Assembly: GCA_023953845.1 (NCBI GenBank)
Contig: JAMLJC010000001.1
Span: 558,001-622,000 of the forward strand
Direction: 5' to 3'
Source of the DNA: Rhizobiaceae bacterium
GTDB lineage: Bacteria; Pseudomonadota; Alphaproteobacteria; Rhizobiales; Rhizobiaceae
Length of the DNA stretch: 64,000 bases
Shown here: positions 37,266-45,755 of the stretch, piece after piece
Numbering within the stretch: the first letter of the stretch is position 1
Layout: each line of letters begins with the position of its first letter
Program-made: the position numbers and the translations under genes
The notes under the pieces: model-generated
Databases searched by the model: none
Seen by the model: the letters and a program-made list of their open reading frames with translations, nothing else
What the model was told of the DNA's origin: nothing

Positions 37266-37336
37266 GACTGACCTCCAAAAGCCAGAATGGAATCTGATTT
37301 GCGACTTAACTGGAATCCCTAAATCGTCACTACAGC

Positions 37337-37379
37337 CTAGAGCATTTCCTGTGAACCTCGGTCACAGGAAATGCTCTAG
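37337..37379. repeat. Perfect 18-bp palindrome (REP-like/terminator)
   Basis: Arms CTAGAGCATTTCCTGTGA and TCACAGGAAATGCTCTAG with loop ACCTCGG. The right arm contains the TAG stop codon (37376-37378) of the RND permease gene, and the left arm's first four bases are the target duplication of the insertion sequence. It can act as a terminator for the efflux operon. Similar GAGCATTTCC-type palindromes recur in rhizobial genomes, so it is probably a dispersed repeat. Confidence 0.75.
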
Positions 37380-40300
37380 CTGCGCAGCACCCGGTAGATG
37401 GCCGGAATCACGAGAACCGTCAGCAGCGTCGACGATGCCAGGCCGAACAGCAGCGAGATCGCCAGCCCCTGGAAGATCGGATCGGTCAGGATGACCGCCG
37501 CGCCGATCATCGCCGCGAGCGCGGTCAGCAGGATCGGCTTGAAGCGGATCGATCCCGCTTCGATCAATATGTCGGTCAGCGTGCGCCCCTCCATGGATGC
37601 GTGACGGATGAAGTCCACCAGCAGGATCGAGTTGCGCACGATGATGCCGGCCAGGGCGATGAAGCCGATCATGGACGTCGCCGAAAATGGCGCGCCGAAC
37701 AGCCAGTGCCCGCCGAGAATGCCGATGAAAGTCAGCGGGATCGGCGTCAGGATGACGAGCGGGATCTTGAACGAACCGAACTGCGCCACCACCAGTATGT
37801 AGATGGCGAGCAGCGCGACGATGAACGCACCGCCCATATCCCTGAACGTCACCCACGTCACTTCCCATTCGCCGTCCCACAGCAGCGTCGAGACCCTGTC
37901 GTCCGCCGGCTGGCCGTGCAGTGCGATCGCGGGCTTGGGCAAACCGGTCCAGTCCTGCGCGTCGAGCGCCTGCTGGACCGCGAGCATGCCGTAGAGCGGC
38001 GCCTCATAGTGGCCCGCAAGTTCGGCCGTCACCATTTCGGCCGCACGGCCATTGTGACGGAAGATCGGGTAGGACGACTGTTCCGTCACCAACCGCACAA
38101 CATCGCCCAGTTCCACCACACCCCTGTCGCCCGGAAGGACGTTGGCGGGAATGGGCGTCGTCAACAAATCTTCCGTGATGCGCCGGTCGGCCTTGGGCCG
38201 TTCCAGCACGATCGGGACGGGCTGACGTCCCTCGCCGCGATGCGAGTAGCCGATGGTCGTGCTGCCGTTGAGGATGGCCAGCGTATCGAAAACGTCGCTC
38301 TCGTCGACCTTGAAGAAATCGAGGTCGTCGGTGGAGACCGTCGCCCGCAGGCGCCGCGCCGCCACGCCGTAGGAATTGTCGACATCCACGATGAACGGCA
38401 CCGAGCGGAAGGCCGCCTCGACCTTTTCGGCGACGCCGCGGCGCGTGGCGGCGTGCGGACCATAAATTTCCGCGAGCAGCGTCGCCATCACCGGCGGTCC
38501 GGGCGGCGGCTCGACCACCTTGAGACTGGTGCCGGCGGGGACCGGAAGCGACTTGATGCGCTCGCGGATGTCCAGCGCGATCTGGTGACTCGACCGGCCG
38601 CGCTCCGATTTGGGCAGGAGATTCAGCGCCACTTCGCCCATGTTCGGGTCCGCACGGTAATAGGCATGACGGACCAACCCGTTGAAATTGAAAGGTGCGG
38701 CAGTACCCGCATAGGTCTGGACCGACCGGACCTCGTCCATCTGGGTGACGATCCGGGCAATGTCCTGAGCTACGGCATCCGTCGCCTCGATCGACAAGCC
38801 TTCAGGCAGATCGACGGTGATCGAAAGCTCGGACTTGTTATCGAAGGGCAGCAGTTTGACGGTTACGTCCTTCGTGTAGAAGAGGCCGAGCGAGCCAAGG
38901 GTCAGGACACCGACGGCGAGCAGGAACAGCCAGCTCGACAGCTTCGAAGCGAGGATGGGGCGCGCGACAGCGGCATAGACGCGTCCCAGCATGCCTCCAT
39001 GCGCATGGTCGTCATGCGTGGTGGCCGGCATCCTGCCCGCCGTCTTGAGCATCAGCCACGGCGTGACGGTGACAGCGACGAAAAACGAGAAGATCATCGC
39101 GGCCGACGCATTTGCGGGGATGGGGCTCATATAAGGCCCCATCATGCCGGACACGAAGAGCATGGGCAGCAACGCGGCGACCACCGTCAGCGTCGCGACG
39201 ATGGTCGGATTGCCGACCTCGGCGACCGCCGCGACGGCGGCGTCCCTACGGCTCGTTCCGCCGCGCATGCCCCAATGCCGGGCGATATTCTCGATGACCA
39301 CGATCGCGTCATCGACGAGGATGCCGATCGAGAAGATCAGCGCGAACAGCGAGACCCGGTTCAGCGTATAGCCCATCACCCAGGACGCAAAGAGCGTCAG
39401 CAGGATCGTCACCGGTATGACGACCGCCACCACGATCGCCTCGCGGCGGCCGATCGCAAGCCACACCAGCGCGATGATCGACAGGGTGGCGAGGCCGAGA
39501 TGGTAAAGCAGTTCGTTGGCCTTCTCGTTCGCGGTCTCGCCATAGTCGCGTGTGACCTCCACGACGACGTCAGCCGGCACGAGTGGTCCCCGCAGTTCCT
39601 CCACCCTGTGGAGAATCTGTTCGGCCACCGTCACCGCGTTGGAGCCGGCGCGCTTGGCGATCGCCAGCGTGACGGCCGGCACGCGGACCGGACCGGCTTC
39701 TCCTCCGGTGACAGTGGAAGCAAGGGTCTCCCCGGGCTCCGTGACGAAATCCACGGTGGCGACGTCGCGGACATAGACAGGGCGCCCGTCGCGCGTCGTC
39801 ACCAGCAGGTTGCCGATCTCGGCAGGCGTCTTCAAAGTTTCGCCTGCGACCAGCATCACCTGCTCGCCTCCGTCCCGGACACGCCCCGCCGGAAAGGCGC
39901 GATTGGCGCCCCGCACCTTGGCCGCCAGTTGCTGCAAAGTGACGCCGCTCAGGGCGAGTTTGGCCGGATCGGCCGCGATGCGGATGCGCTCCTGGACCTC
40001 GCCGACCAGATAGGTCAGTCCGACATTGTCGATCTTGACCAGTTCCGTCCGCAGTTCACGCGCGATCCGTGTCAGCGCGCCGGCGTCGATGGCCGGCATC
40101 GCATCCGGCTTCGGCGTCAGCGTGAGCGAGACGATCGCCACGTCGTCTATGCCCCGGCCGACGATCTGCGGTTCGGGTACGCCGACCGGGATGCGGTCCA
40201 TGTTCGCCCGCACCTTGTCATGCACGCGCAGGACGGCGGCGTCGGCCGAAGTGCCGACGAGGAAACGGGCGGTGACCAGAACGCCGTCATCCCGGGTCTG

Positions 40301-40588
40301 CGAATAGACATGCTCGACCCCGTCGATGCCCTTCACGATCGTCTCGAGCGGTTCGGCAATCAGCTTGACGGCATCGTCGGCGCGCAGGCCGTCGGCGCGC
40401 ACGCGAATGTCGACCATCGGCACGGAGATCTGCGGCTCCTCCTCGCGCGGCAGCGAGACGAGCGCGATCAAACCGAAGGCAAGGGCTGCAATGAGGAAGA
40501 GCGGCGTCAGCGGCGACGAGATGAAGATGCGCGTCAGCCCGCCCGCTATGCCCAGAGCGGTTTTCCCTGCCGGTGTCGGTGTCGTCAT
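37376..40588 (-). CDS. RND-family efflux permease
   Basis: 1070-aa inner-membrane proton-driven pump of the AcrB/MdtB class. The N-terminal helix and SLPREEEPQISVPMVDI are typical of the hydrophobe/amphiphile efflux RND branch. Twelve membrane segments are expected, for example FALIFSIGILVDDAIVVIEN with the proton-relay Asp pair DD, and SMIGFIALAGIIVRNSILLVDF near the C-terminus. It pairs with the adaptor encoded just upstream (4-base overlap) and needs an outer-membrane channel that is not in the window. The substrate is unknown; regulation by the ArsR/BigR-like gene at 41963 is inferred from position. Confidence 0.92.
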   Translation of the reverse strand: MTTPTPAGKTALGIAGGLTRIFISSPLTPLFLIAALAFGLIALVSLPREEEPQISVPMVDIRVRADGLRADDAVKLIAEPLETIVKGIDGVEHVYSQTRDDGVLVTARFLVGTSADAAVLRVHDKVRANMDRIPVGVPEPQIVGRGIDDVAIVSLTLTPKPDAMPAIDAGALTRIARELRTELVKIDNVGLTYLVGEVQERIRIAADPAKLALSGVTLQQLAAKVRGANRAFPAGRVRDGGEQVMLVAGETLKTPAEIGNLLVTTRDGRPVYVRDVATVDFVTEPGETLASTVTGGEAGPVRVPAVTLAIAKRAGSNAVTVAEQILHRVEELRGPLVPADVVVEVTRDYGETANEKANELLYHLGLATLSIIALVWLAIGRREAIVVAVVIPVTILLTLFASWVMGYTLNRVSLFALIFSIGILVDDAIVVIENIARHWGMRGGTSRRDAAVAAVAEVGNPTIVATLTVVAALLPMLFVSGMMGPYMSPIPANASAAMIFSFFVAVTVTPWLMLKTAGRMPATTHDDHAHGGMLGRVYAAVARPILASKLSSWLFLLAVGVLTLGSLGLFYTKDVTVKLLPFDNKSELSITVDLPEGLSIEATDAVAQDIARIVTQMDEVRSVQTYAGTAAPFNFNGLVRHAYYRADPNMGEVALNLLPKSERGRSSHQIALDIRERIKSLPVPAGTSLKVVEPPPGPPVMATLLAEIYGPHAATRRGVAEKVEAAFRSVPFIVDVDNSYGVAARRLRATVSTDDLDFFKVDESDVFDTLAILNGSTTIGYSHRGEGRQPVPIVLERPKADRRITEDLLTTPIPANVLPGDRGVVELGDVVRLVTEQSSYPIFRHNGRAAEMVTAELAGHYEAPLYGMLAVQQALDAQDWTGLPKPAIALHGQPADDRVSTLLWDGEWEVTWVTFRDMGGAFIVALLAIYILVVAQFGSFKIPLVILTPIPLTFIGILGGHWLFGAPFSATSMIGFIALAGIIVRNSILLVDFIRHASMEGRTLTDILIEAGSIRFKPILLTALAAMIGAAVILTDPIFQGLAISLLFGLASSTLLTVLVIPAIYRVLRS

Positions 40589-41547
40589 GGCGTGACCACC
40601 ATGTCGCCGGTCGTCAGGCCGGTGACGATCTCGACCATCGGCACGCCGTCATGTTCGATCCTTTCGCCGATGACGACTGCGCGATCGACCGTCGCTTCGC
40701 CTTCGGCCACCTGCACGTAATCCAGGCCGAACCAGCTGCTGACCGCAGCCGCGGGCACCAGGAGCGCGTCACGCTCCCCGACCGGCAATTCGACCAGCAC
40801 GCGCGCATTCACGAACGCCGTATCGAGCCCCGGCACATCGACATCGGCCACCACGCGGCCGTTCTCGATCTGCGGATAAAGCTTCGCCAGGCGGCCCGTC
40901 ATCTCGCCGCCATCCGTCGTCACCCGTATCGCGGCGCCCTCTTCCAGGCCGGTTGCATGACGCTCGGGCACGGCGAGGCGAAGATAGAAGCCGCCGCTGC
41001 CGATGGTGGCGACCGCTTCGCCAGCCATGACCACGCCGCCGCGCGTCAACGGCGTCGTGAGCACTTTCCCGGCAAGCGGCGCAAGCACGTCCCCTTCGGC
41101 CTGCTGTTGCAGGACGACGGCCTTCTGCGCCTCTGTGGCGGCGATCTGGTTGCGGGTCACCTCGACGTCGGTGCGCAACTGCTCCAGACGCTGAGCCGTA
41201 ATGACGCCCTTGTCCACCAGCGCCTGTCCGCGCGCAAGCTCGGTCTCGGCCCGGTTGAGCTGGGCTTTCAGCGCCGCCAGTTGCGCATCGATCGCAGCCA
41301 CCTGGAAGGCGAGCTTGTCGTCGCTGATGATCGCGATCTTCTGACCGCTTTCGACCGCATCGCCCTCGCCGACCATGAGCTGGACGACCGTGCCGCCGAT
41401 ACGGGCCCGCGCCGGAACGAGGTCCCGGGCCTCGACCTGACCGTAGACCGCCTTCCACTCCGTGGTCCGGACGGGTGCAATCTCAATCGTGCCGGCGACC
41501 GCCGCATCGGCGGCGAAGGTTGCGGCCAGGACAAGGAAGAAGCGCAC
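40585..41547 (-). CDS. RND efflux periplasmic adaptor (membrane-fusion protein)
   Basis: 320-aa adaptor linking the RND pump to an outer-membrane channel. A signal peptide (FFLVLAATFAADAAVAG) precedes the barrel-sandwich half motif GTVVQLMVGEGDAVESGQKIA, shown in part. A short alpha-hairpin follows (LNRAETELARGQALVDKGVI...) and the second half motif reads LAPLAGKVLTTPLTRGG. The start is GTG at 41547 with GAGGAG 8-12 bases upstream; longer reading upstream runs through the DUF2892 gene in another frame. Operon order is DUF2892-adaptor-permease. Confidence 0.9.
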   Translation of the reverse strand: MRFFLVLAATFAADAAVAGTIEIAPVRTTEWKAVYGQVEARDLVPARARIGGTVVQLMVGEGDAVESGQKIAIISDDKLAFQVAAIDAQLAALKAQLNRAETELARGQALVDKGVITAQRLEQLRTDVEVTRNQIAATEAQKAVVLQQQAEGDVLAPLAGKVLTTPLTRGGVVMAGEAVATIGSGGFYLRLAVPERHATGLEEGAAIRVTTDGGEMTGRLAKLYPQIENGRVVADVDVPGLDTAFVNARVLVELPVGERDALLVPAAAVSSWFGLDYVQVAEGEATVDRAVVIGERIEHDGVPMVEIVTGLTTGDMVVTP

Positions 41548-41558
41548 CTTCCGTCTCC

Positions 41559-41762
41559 TCAGAATGCGCAACCCGGCTTGATGCCAAGCTTGCGGAAGAC
41601 GAGCGCCGCCGGACAGAAGCCGGTCACCGACGATTGCAGCAGGTTCAGTCCGATGAACACGGTCAGCCAGACGAAGAGCGGCGATACCCAAAGGGAGAGC
41701 GCGACGGATGCGAGCACCATGCATCCGGCGAAGGCGAGAACTGTACGGTCGAGCGTCATCAC
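41559..41762 (-). CDS. DUF2892 (YgaP-type) small membrane protein
   Basis: 67-aa protein with two hydrophobic helices (TVLAFAGCMVLASVALSL and FVWLTVFIGLNLLQSSVTGFCP) and the family ending FCPAALVFRKLGIKPGCAF. DUF2892 is the membrane part of the YgaP rhodanese and is often found with sulfide- or persulfide-handling genes. Cysteines in GFCP and PGCAF are conserved in the family. AAAGGA precedes the tandem ATGs (41762/41759). It leads the efflux operon and is divergent from the BigR-like regulator. Confidence 0.85.
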   Translation of the reverse strand: MMTLDRTVLAFAGCMVLASVALSLWVSPLFVWLTVFIGLNLLQSSVTGFCPAALVFRKLGIKPGCAF

Positions 41763-41962
41763 AAATTCCTTTCATATGATGATGTGTTCATGTATAGGGA
41801 TGCTCCATGAAATGCAAGAGCAATCGTCGTGCGTCGATGTGTGGAAAGTGCCCGTCAGACGCAGGCAGACCCCGGTTCGATTGTAGCCGCCGGAATGGAA
41901 TGACCGTCGGGCGCCCTTGACGCGCTCCGGTCGGAAGCCGACTCTTATGAAAAGTCCATCAG

Positions 41963-42301
41963 ATGATGATGCGAAAGATGCTAGCTATTGACACCGAGAA
42001 ACTGGACGCCAATGCGCGCGACGCGGCCGCCCTCCTCGCCGCGATGGCGAACGAGAACAGGCTTCGGATCATGTGTCGCCTGCTGGAAGGCGAAGTGAGC
42101 GTCAACGATCTCGCGGCGCAGGTCGGGATGAGCCAGTCGGCCATTTCGCAGCAGTTGAGCAAGCTGCGCGCCCTGAAACTGGTGGACACGCGACGCAAGG
42201 CCAAGCAAATCTACTATCACCTCGCGTCGCCGGAGGTGCAGCGCATCCTGGAAACCTTGCACGGCATCTACTGCATGCCGTCTCCCGCCGAAGACGGCTG
42301 A
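41963..42301 (+). CDS. ArsR-family regulator, BigR/SqrR-like with two cysteines
   Basis: 112-aa winged-helix regulator. Helix-turn-helix sequence SVNDLAAQVGMSQSAISQQLSKLRALKLV (in part) and beta-hairpin DTRRKAKQIYYHL. Two cysteines, in RIMCRLLEGE and HGIYCMPS, sit where BigR and SqrR hold the pair that forms a disulfide or polysulfide bridge on sulfide exposure. It is divergent from DUF2892-adaptor-RND and probably represses that operon. The start could be any of the clustered ATGs at 41963-41978. Confidence 0.85.
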   Translation: MMMRKMLAIDTEKLDANARDAAALLAAMANENRLRIMCRLLEGEVSVNDLAAQVGMSQSAISQQLSKLRALKLVDTRRKAKQIYYHLASPEVQRILETLHGIYCMPSPAEDG

Positions 42302-42304
42302 CGA

Positions 42305-42889
42305 TCAGTTGAGGCCGTCCTCGCCCTTGACGTCTTCCTTCCGCAGCCCGCCGACGCGGGGGAGCGGTCGCCCCGAATCCGTGAGCCCTACCGCCACGAC
42401 GATTTCGTCGGCGCGCGGCGCGTCTGGGATGCGCACTTCAATGCCGTCGAAATGGCTGCGCACCTTGGCTGCATCCTTGTGGCCGAGCGGCAGGTCGAAA
42501 GGCGACCCCGGGCCGCAACGTTTCTTCGAGGACGGGATGAGCGCGGCGCCCTTGCCCAGCAGGCGACGGACAGGCGCGCCGAGACGGGGGTGCAGAAGCG
42601 CGGCGGCATGCTCAAGTTCACCGTCTTCGCCCACGGCTGCGGCCTTGCCGAAACTCTCCACGCGATCGCCGGGGATACCGAGCGCCGCGATCGCACGCGC
42701 GGTAAGCAGTTCGCCGAGCTCCTCGCCGATCTCCATGAGCGGCGTGAGATCCTCGACGTAACGTCTCGCGAACGGGTTGCTGATGACGGCGGCCGCGACC
42801 GCGCGGCGGGTCGGCGGCGAGATCGCCTTGCCCGCCTCCATGGCGGTTTCCTCGACGAAGGTGACGATGCGGCGGACGGGAGCCTTCAT
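42305..42889 (-). CDS. DUF1185 (amino acid synthesis family) protein, copy 2
   Basis: 194-aa protein of the PF06684 'AA_synth' family, whose biochemical role is not proven. Conserved segments NPFARRYVEDLTPLMEIGEELG, shown in part, GKAAAVGEDGELEHAAA and GIEVRIPDAPRADEIVVAV are all present. It overlaps the preceding paralogue by 4 bases (ATGA). The pair lies divergent from a HAAT importer and near amide-hydrolysing enzymes, so a role in catabolism of a nitrogen compound is possible (inference). Confidence 0.85.
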   Translation of the reverse strand: MKAPVRRIVTFVEETAMEAGKAISPPTRRAVAAAVISNPFARRYVEDLTPLMEIGEELGELLTARAIAALGIPGDRVESFGKAAAVGEDGELEHAAALLHPRLGAPVRRLLGKGAALIPSSKKRCGPGSPFDLPLGHKDAAKVRSHFDGIEVRIPDAPRADEIVVAVGLTDSGRPLPRVGGLRKEDVKGEDGLN

Positions 42890-43476
42890 CTCAGTCCGTC
42901 CTTGCCGCTGACCTGGGAAGCCTCAAGGCCGCCGGAGCGGGAATGGACGCGTGCGCCGGTGGTCATGGCGAGGACCAGCAGCATCTCGTTCGCGCGGGGC
43001 GCATCGGGAATTCCGACCTCGATCGCATCGAAGTGACTGCGGACATAGGAAGCGTTGGTGTGGGTGATCGGGATGTCGATACGCGTGCCCGGCCCGCCGA
43101 CCTTCTTCGTCGACGGCACGATCGCGCGGCTGCGCTCTTCCCCCAGCAGCTCGCGCATGGCGTACCCGCCGGGGTTGTGCCAGAGCGCGCCGTGCTCCAG
43201 TTCGCCGGCTGTGCCGACGATGGCGCCTTTCCCATAGCCCTCGACGCGCGCCGGATCGCCGCCGAGAGCATCCAGCAGACGGCGGGCCATCATGGCGCCC
43301 AGTGGCTTCAGGTCCGCCATGAACGGCTGGATGTCCTCGACATAACGTCCGGCGAAGGGATTGGTGGTCACCGCCAGCACGGCTGCGCGCCGTGGCGGCA
43401 CGGCGGCGGCGGGCCCGCCCTCGTGGAAGATCTCCTCAACCTGAACAAGGATTTTCCGGATCTGGATCTCGGCCAC
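42886..43476 (-). CDS. DUF1185 (amino acid synthesis family) protein, copy 1
   Basis: 196-aa paralogue of the next gene, sharing NPFAGRYVEDIQPFM, GKGAIVGTAGELEHGALWHNP and the IEVGIPDAPRANEMLLVLA ending. It has a GTG start at 43476 with a strong GGAAGGAGG 4-5 bases upstream. Tandem copies suggest a heteromer or two related substrates. The family is known from a structure of a Bordetella member but has no settled reaction. Confidence 0.87.
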   Translation of the reverse strand: MAEIQIRKILVQVEEIFHEGGPAAAVPPRRAAVLAVTTNPFAGRYVEDIQPFMADLKPLGAMMARRLLDALGGDPARVEGYGKGAIVGTAGELEHGALWHNPGGYAMRELLGEERSRAIVPSTKKVGGPGTRIDIPITHTNASYVRSHFDAIEVGIPDAPRANEMLLVLAMTTGARVHSRSGGLEASQVSGKDGLR

Positions 43477-43793
43477 GGGCCCCTCCTTCCGCTCACATCA
43501 AATTGCAGTTCGTATGATTGGTAACGATCTGGAGCGCGAATGCAAGCCGCACCGCGCATCGTCGCCACGAGGAACGACGCGTTCCGCGATCAACCCGGCG
43601 GGACCCTCATGAAAAGCGGATGGAAAGGCAGGGTCGCAGTCGTTCGAACCTCACCGCCGCACCGATCTCGGGCAATCGCCGGGGCGGCTTAAAAATATGT
43701 TGACTGTTTGTATTCGCATGAAATGATCCGATAGCCGTCCATGACGGCCCACCCTGCGGGTGGCGGCATTCAAAACGACAAGAGGGAATAGCC
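43477..43793. other. Divergent promoter region of DUF1185 pair and HAAT importer
   Basis: 317 bases with no credible gene. TTGACT (43700-43705) and AATGAT 16 bases downstream form a candidate promoter for the importer. The spacer contains TGTTTGTATTC (43705-43715), found inverted near the isochorismatase-fold gene at 50120-50130. Confidence 0.5.
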
Positions 43794-44996
43794 ATGAACC
43801 GGAACGGAAAAGTGACACTTGGTGGTCTGGCGTCACGTCGACGCTTCCTCGGCGGAATGGGCGCCGTGGTACTCGCGCCCCTCGCTGCGCCGATGATCGC
43901 GCGAGCCCAGGCTTCGACTTTCAAATTGGGCGTCCTGCTGCCCTTCTCGGGCGGGCTCGAGCTTTTCGCCGAGCAGGGGATGCAGGGCGTCCAGATGGCC
44001 GTGGACGAATATAACGTCGACGGCGGCGTGCTGGGCCGCCAGATCGAGATCGTGCAGGCTGACGACAAGACCGACCCGCGCACCGCCGTGGAACGTGCAA
44101 CCCAGCTCATCCGGCGCGATCAGGTCAACGCGATCGTCGGGCCCGTCACCAGCGCCAACCGCGATGCCATCAAGTCGACCATCGAGCGCGGAGAAACGCC
44201 GCTGCTTTACGCCACCGACTACGAGGGCGGCGTCTGCAGCCCGTGGATCGCGTGCTATTCGGCCGTGCCTGCCCACTTCGTGGAGCCGCTGATCCCGTTC
44301 CTCGCGGAGACCAAGGGCGCCAAGAAGATCTATCTCTTCGGAGCCGATTATACGTGGCCGCAGAAGATGAACGCGGCGATCCGTGCGAAGATCGAGGCCA
44401 CCGGCGGATCTGTCGCGGGCGAGGAATACACGCCCTTCGGAACGAAGGATTTTGCGCCTACGCTGCGCAAGATCGAGGAATCCGGCGCCGACTTCATCAT
44501 CCTCACCCTGCCGGGCGCCGATGGCGTGACGTTCGTCAAGCAGATGGCGAGTTCCGGCCTGAAGAGCAAGGTCGGCATCTCGTTCCTCGGCTTCAACGAA
44601 AATTACCTGCCGGGCTTCAGCGGCGACGAGGCCGAGGGCATCATCGCCCCGCTGCCGTTCATGCAGGGGCTGGATCGTCCGGAGGCGAAGGAATTCGTGG
44701 CCAAGCAGCTGGCGAAATATGGCGAGAAAGCCAAAGTCACCTACTACGCGGATTCACACTACAATCTGACCCGCTTCTACCTGAACGCGGTGAAGAAGGC
44801 GAACACCGACGACAAGAAGGCCGTCATGGCGGCATTGCCGGGCCAGTCGCTGATGTCCGGCAACGGCGAAGTGACGTTGCGCGCCGGCGATCTTCACGTA
44901 GACCTGAACATTCTGATCGCTTCGGTTCAGGGCGGAGCGCTTGCGATGGAAAAATACATCGGCAAGGTGACGGCTCCGGACCAGTGCACGCTCTAG
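43794..44996 (+). CDS. HAAT/urea-amide ABC transporter substrate-binding protein
   Basis: 400-aa periplasmic binding protein of the branched-chain amino acid/amide class (LivJ, UrtA, AmiC type). The N-terminus carries a twin-arginine-like export signal, SRRRFLGG followed by a hydrophobic segment and ARAQA. The mature part has KLGVLLPFSGGLELFAEQGMQG, shown in part, and later GPVTSANRDAIKS and LYATDYEGGVCSPW. GAGGGA precedes the ATG. It starts an operon binding protein-ATPase-ATPase-permease-permease. The ligand is probably an amide, urea-like or heterocyclic compound, inferred from downstream enzymes. Confidence 0.9.
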   Translation: MNRNGKVTLGGLASRRRFLGGMGAVVLAPLAAPMIARAQASTFKLGVLLPFSGGLELFAEQGMQGVQMAVDEYNVDGGVLGRQIEIVQADDKTDPRTAVERATQLIRRDQVNAIVGPVTSANRDAIKSTIERGETPLLYATDYEGGVCSPWIACYSAVPAHFVEPLIPFLAETKGAKKIYLFGADYTWPQKMNAAIRAKIEATGGSVAGEEYTPFGTKDFAPTLRKIEESGADFIILTLPGADGVTFVKQMASSGLKSKVGISFLGFNENYLPGFSGDEAEGIIAPLPFMQGLDRPEAKEFVAKQLAKYGEKAKVTYYADSHYNLTRFYLNAVKKANTDDKKAVMAALPGQSLMSGNGEVTLRAGDLHVDLNILIASVQGGALAMEKYIGKVTAPDQCTL

Positions 44997-45011
44997 GATG
45001 ACTCGGCAAGC

Positions 45012-45755
45012 ATGTTCCTGACAGTCAGGGAACTCAAGAAGAGCTTCGGCGGCATCCACGCCCTTCAGGGCGTCAGCTTCGGGCTGGGTGCCGCCGAGAT
45101 CAAATGCATCATCGGTCCGAATGGCTGCGGCAAGAGCACGCTGTTCAATGTGCTGACGGGCGTACTGGCCCCCGACAGCGGGACCGCCGAGCTGGAAGGT
45201 GTCCGCATCAGCGGCCTGCCGGCGCATCGGATCAGCCGCATGGGCATCGGACGCAAGTTCCAGGTGCCGGGGGTGCTGGCCGACCTGACGGTGATGGAGC
45301 ATATGGAGATCGCGCTGGTCGCGCGCGAGACGGACGGGCGTCTCTGGCGTGCGCTTGGCTGGGGCGGCGACCGCGCCGCCGTGCTGGCGCGGCTTGAAAG
45401 CGCCGGATTGGCGGACTACGCGGATCAGGTCGCCTCGCAACTGCCGCACGGCATAAAGCAGAGGCTGGAGATCGCGGTGCTCGTGGCCCGCGGAGCGCGG
45501 CTCCTGCTCCTTGACGAGCCGACGGCGGGCATGACCGCCGCCGAGACGCAGGCGACCATCGATCTCATCCGCCGCATCAATCGCGAGACCGATACCGCCA
45601 TCCTCGTCATCGAACATGACATGGCGTTCGTGCGCGGGCTCGCCTGCCCGCTGATCGTCATGATGCGTGGCCAGGTGCTGCACGAAGGCACATATGACGA
45701 GGTGCGCGCCGATCCGCAGGTGCGCGCGGCCTATCTGGGGGATCGCCATGCTTGA
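45012..45755 (+). CDS. HAAT ABC transporter ATP-binding protein (LivG/UrtD-like)
   Basis: 247-aa ATPase. Walker A GPNGCGKST, Walker B LLLLDEP, and the C-terminal VLHEGTYDEVRADPQVRAAYLG typical of LivG. The signature motif is degenerate, reading LPHGIKQRLEIA, as in the urea-type (UrtD) branch of the LivG family. It follows the binding protein by 15 bases and overlaps the second ATPase by 8 bases. Confidence 0.92.
   Translation: MFLTVRELKKSFGGIHALQGVSFGLGAAEIKCIIGPNGCGKSTLFNVLTGVLAPDSGTAELEGVRISGLPAHRISRMGIGRKFQVPGVLADLTVMEHMEIALVARETDGRLWRALGWGGDRAAVLARLESAGLADYADQVASQLPHGIKQRLEIAVLVARGARLLLLDEPTAGMTAAETQATIDLIRRINRETDTAILVIEHDMAFVRGLACPLIVMMRGQVLHEGTYDEVRADPQVRAAYLGDRHA

Larger units (their letters stand above)
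36483..37340 (-). mobile_element. IS5-family (IS427-type) insertion sequence
   Basis: Complete element of about 850 bp. Terminal inverted repeats GCTGTAGTGACGATTTA at 36487-36503 and its complement at 37320-37336 match over 17 bp. CTAG occurs at both flanks (36483-36486 and 37337-37340), consistent with a target duplication. It encodes the transposase in two overlapping frames joined by a -1 frameshift. DDE residues, inverted repeats and target duplication are all intact, so it is probably recent and possibly active. Confidence 0.92.

Noticed and set aside
37601..40720. A 1039-codon plus-strand open frame opposite the RND permease
   Set aside because: Antisense shadow: composition dominated by Arg, Asp, His, Gln with no hydrophobic core; the minus strand has an unmistakable RND pump.
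41763..41962. Possible ArsR operator around TTCATATGATGATG
   Set aside because: Some local symmetry exists, but no clear inverted repeat of the expected ArsR form could be defined by eye, so it is not listed as a feature.
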